Source: Deltaproteobacteria bacterium
GTDB taxonomy: Bacteria; Myxococcota_A; UBA9160; SMWR01
Reading direction: 5' to 3'
Assembly: GCA_029261905.1 (NCBI GenBank)
Contig: JAJDAM010000314.1
Span: 1-7,291 of the forward strand
DNA: 7,291 bases
Shown: positions 6,296 to 7,291 of the stretch, piece by piece
Layout: every line of letters starts with the position of its first letter
How positions within the stretch are numbered: position 1 is the stretch's first letter
Notes under the pieces: model-generated
The model's input: the letters and a program-made list of their open reading frames with translations, nothing else
What the model was told of the DNA's origin: nothing
The model's database searches: none
Made by a program: the position numbers and the translations under genes

Positions 6296-6934
6296 ATGCT
6301 GACATCGATTCTCATAGCGGACTCACAAAGGATGTTCCGCGAAGGCCTCCGCGGGATTCTGGAAGGGCAAACCGGATTCGAAATCGTCGCTGAATGCGAG
6401 GACGGACCCCAAACGGTCGCAGCTGCAGCTGAGAAGCAGCCGCAGATCGCGCTGATCGATACCCGGCTACCGCGCCTCAGCGGGATCGCTGCAATTCAAC
6501 GCATCTCCGGTGTCAGTTCTCAGACGCGTTGCATAGCACTCTCGGGTCTGGGTGGTCCGTCAGACGTCACACAGGCTCTCGTTGCTGGCGCGTGCGGCTT
6601 CGTGCCCAAGAGCGCACCGGTGAGCCAACTGGTCGAGGCGATCCACAAGGTGCGTGCCGGTGGGTCGTATCTGTCCCCGTCCGTCGCTGAGGATATCGTG
6701 GATACCGTGACCTCGGGCTGGAGAATGCACGGCAAGACCGGCATCACGAGCAGACAGCGAGAAGTGTTGCAGCTGATCGCGGAAGGGATGTCGACTCCTT
6801 TGATCGCCACCGAACTCGGCATCGCGCAAAAGACCGTGCAGACCCATCGCGCGGCATTGATGGATCGTCTCGGTGCCCACAAGGCGTCCGAACTGGTTCG
6901 CTACGCGATTCGCGAAGGAATCATCGCAGCGTGA
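6296..6934 (+). CDS. NarL/FixJ-family response regulator (receiver + LuxR HTH)
   Basis: Cytoplasmic transcription regulator of 212 residues. The start at 6296 is preferred over longer in-frame ATGs (6161, 6236) because the receiver starts directly (SILIADSQRMFREGL) and AGGAG (6281-6285) is well placed. The receiver (about 4-125) keeps the phospho-accepting Asp55 in PQIALIDTRLPRLSG and Lys105 in FVPKSA, has Ser83 for Thr, and has Asp9-Ser10 instead of the usual acidic pair. The HTH (about 149-206) shows ITSRQREVLQLIAEGMS and KTVQTHRAALMDRL. The protein ends YAIREGIIAA, matching IAIREGLVAP of the regulator at 2953-3600, which marks them as paralogues. No sensor kinase is in the window, so the signal is unknown. 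The divergent flavoprotein-like gene upstream could supply a redox-linked input, but that is speculation. Confidence 0.92.
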   Translation: MLTSILIADSQRMFREGLRGILEGQTGFEIVAECEDGPQTVAAAAEKQPQIALIDTRLPRLSGIAAIQRISGVSSQTRCIALSGLGGPSDVTQALVAGACGFVPKSAPVSQLVEAIHKVRAGGSYLSPSVAEDIVDTVTSGWRMHGKTGITSRQREVLQLIAEGMSTPLIATELGIAQKTVQTHRAALMDRLGAHKASELVRYAIREGIIAA

Positions 6935-6960
6935 CCGCTCTCTCGCCGGAGGTCGATCGG

Positions 6961-7080
6961 ATGTCCAAGCCGAAGCTTCGACTCACGCCACAGAGGATTC
7001 ACGAGATGACACCTGGTTCCCGACTCGGGACACGCTTGCAGCCGGTCTCGTGCACCGGCAACCCGCCGGCAGGCCACTGA
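6961..7080 (+). CDS. Short 39-aa ORF with strong Shine-Dalgarno; possible leader or 5' part of the PilZ gene
   Basis: ATG at 6961 has GGAGG (6948-6952) 8 nt upstream, 26 nt after the response regulator stop. It reads MSKPKLRLTPQRIHEM and onward, a basic peptide with no family I recognise, and ends with TGA at 7078-7080. Two nt later a GTG opens the PilZ frame. Its third codon positions are GC-rich, as in the real genes here. It could be a coupled leader peptide, the true N-terminus of the PilZ protein separated by a frameshift, or not translated. Confidence 0.35.
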   Translation: MSKPKLRLTPQRIHEMTPGSRLGTRLQPVSCTGNPPAGH

Positions 7081-7082
7081 TC

Positions 7083-7291
7083 GTGGGCGCAGCGCAGATC
7101 CCGCTCCCCGGTTCAGCCGCGGACAATGCCGCCATCCAGATTCTGGAGACGAGAGAAGATCCGCGGGTGGCCGTCGATCTGCCCGTCGACTTGCTCGGGT
7201 CGGATTTCCTGGGGCCGTTTCCCGGGAGGATCCGAGACATCGGTGTAGGCGGCTTGTGCGTGGCCACGCGAGCGATGTTCTCGGCAAAATC
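7083..7291 (+). CDS. PilZ-domain protein, N-terminal part (3' end outside window)
   Basis: This frame encodes a PilZ domain, a c-di-GMP-binding module. RxxxR is seen as REDPR (bases 7152-7166), followed by VAVDLPVDLLG as in typical PilZ strands. The second motif is DIGVGG (7236-7253), where the usual Ser of DxSxxG is Gly. The frame is open to the right edge, giving about 69 visible codons. The start is uncertain: GTG at 7083 lies 2 nt after the stop of the 39-aa ORF and has only a weak AGG upstream, and GTG at 7050 is an alternative with no Shine-Dalgarno. There is no ATG in this frame before the domain. Reinitiation after the short ORF, or a frameshift joining the two, would explain the arrangement. 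It follows a response regulator, giving a second PilZ-plus-regulator pairing in this window. Confidence 0.62.
   Translation, partial: MGAAQIPLPGSAADNAAIQILETREDPRVAVDLPVDLLGSDFLGPFPGRIRDIGVGGLCVATRAMFSAK

Noticed and set aside
6901..7287. - strand open frame at the right edge, possibly a convergent gene.
   Set aside because: The composition is rich in Arg, Ser and Pro with no motif, and it overlaps the PilZ motifs on the + strand.
1..7291. CRISPR arrays, insertion sequences, toxin-antitoxin pairs or phage genes.
   Set aside because: No spaced direct repeats, transposase motifs, terminal repeats or integrase signatures were found on reading both strands.

Overview
The window is high-GC DNA from a Gram-negative bacterium. 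An outer-membrane secretin and a type IV pilin-like protein are encoded together, and several PilZ and NarL/FixJ-type regulators follow. The gene style (GC-rich codons, MshL-like secretin, receiver-PilZ fusion, many response regulators) resembles deltaproteobacterial lineages such as Myxococcota or Desulfobacterota-like groups. That placement is an inference from style only; there is no rRNA or tRNA gene in the window.

Region 1 (1-2857, + strand) is the 3' end of a filament or secretion operon. It holds an MshL-like secretin cut by the left edge, a periplasmic protein made of five TPR repeats whose ATG overlaps the secretin stop, and a GspG-like (pseudo)pilin whose Shine-Dalgarno overlaps the TPR stop. 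The tight spacing suggests one transcript. A perfect 13-bp GC-rich hairpin at 2884-2914 closes the operon and separates it from the convergent gene that follows.

Region 2 (2953-4483, - strand) has two regulators. The first transcribed is a receiver-PilZ fusion whose receiver lacks the phospho-accepting Asp (Val58). After a 154-bp gap with two perfect palindromes comes a NarL/FixJ-type response regulator in which the phospho-accepting Asp is Glu56 and the second acidic-pocket residue is Gly.

Region 3 (4727-6934, + strand, divergent from region 2) has a 464-aa flavoprotein-fold protein related to soluble transhydrogenase SthA and dihydrolipoamide dehydrogenase. It lacks the redox Cys segment, the FAD-ribose Glu and part of both dinucleotide-binding glycine motifs. 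A second NarL/FixJ regulator follows, a clear paralogue of the first, with an intact Asp55.

Region 4 (6935-7291) contains a short ORF with a strong Shine-Dalgarno and, in another frame, the start of a PilZ-domain protein that runs off the right edge.

The theme of regions 2-4 is a compact signalling cluster in which several proteins keep their fold but have lost catalytic or phosphorylation residues. PilZ domains suggest a cyclic-di-GMP input, and the neighbouring pilin/secretin operon is a plausible but unproven output.
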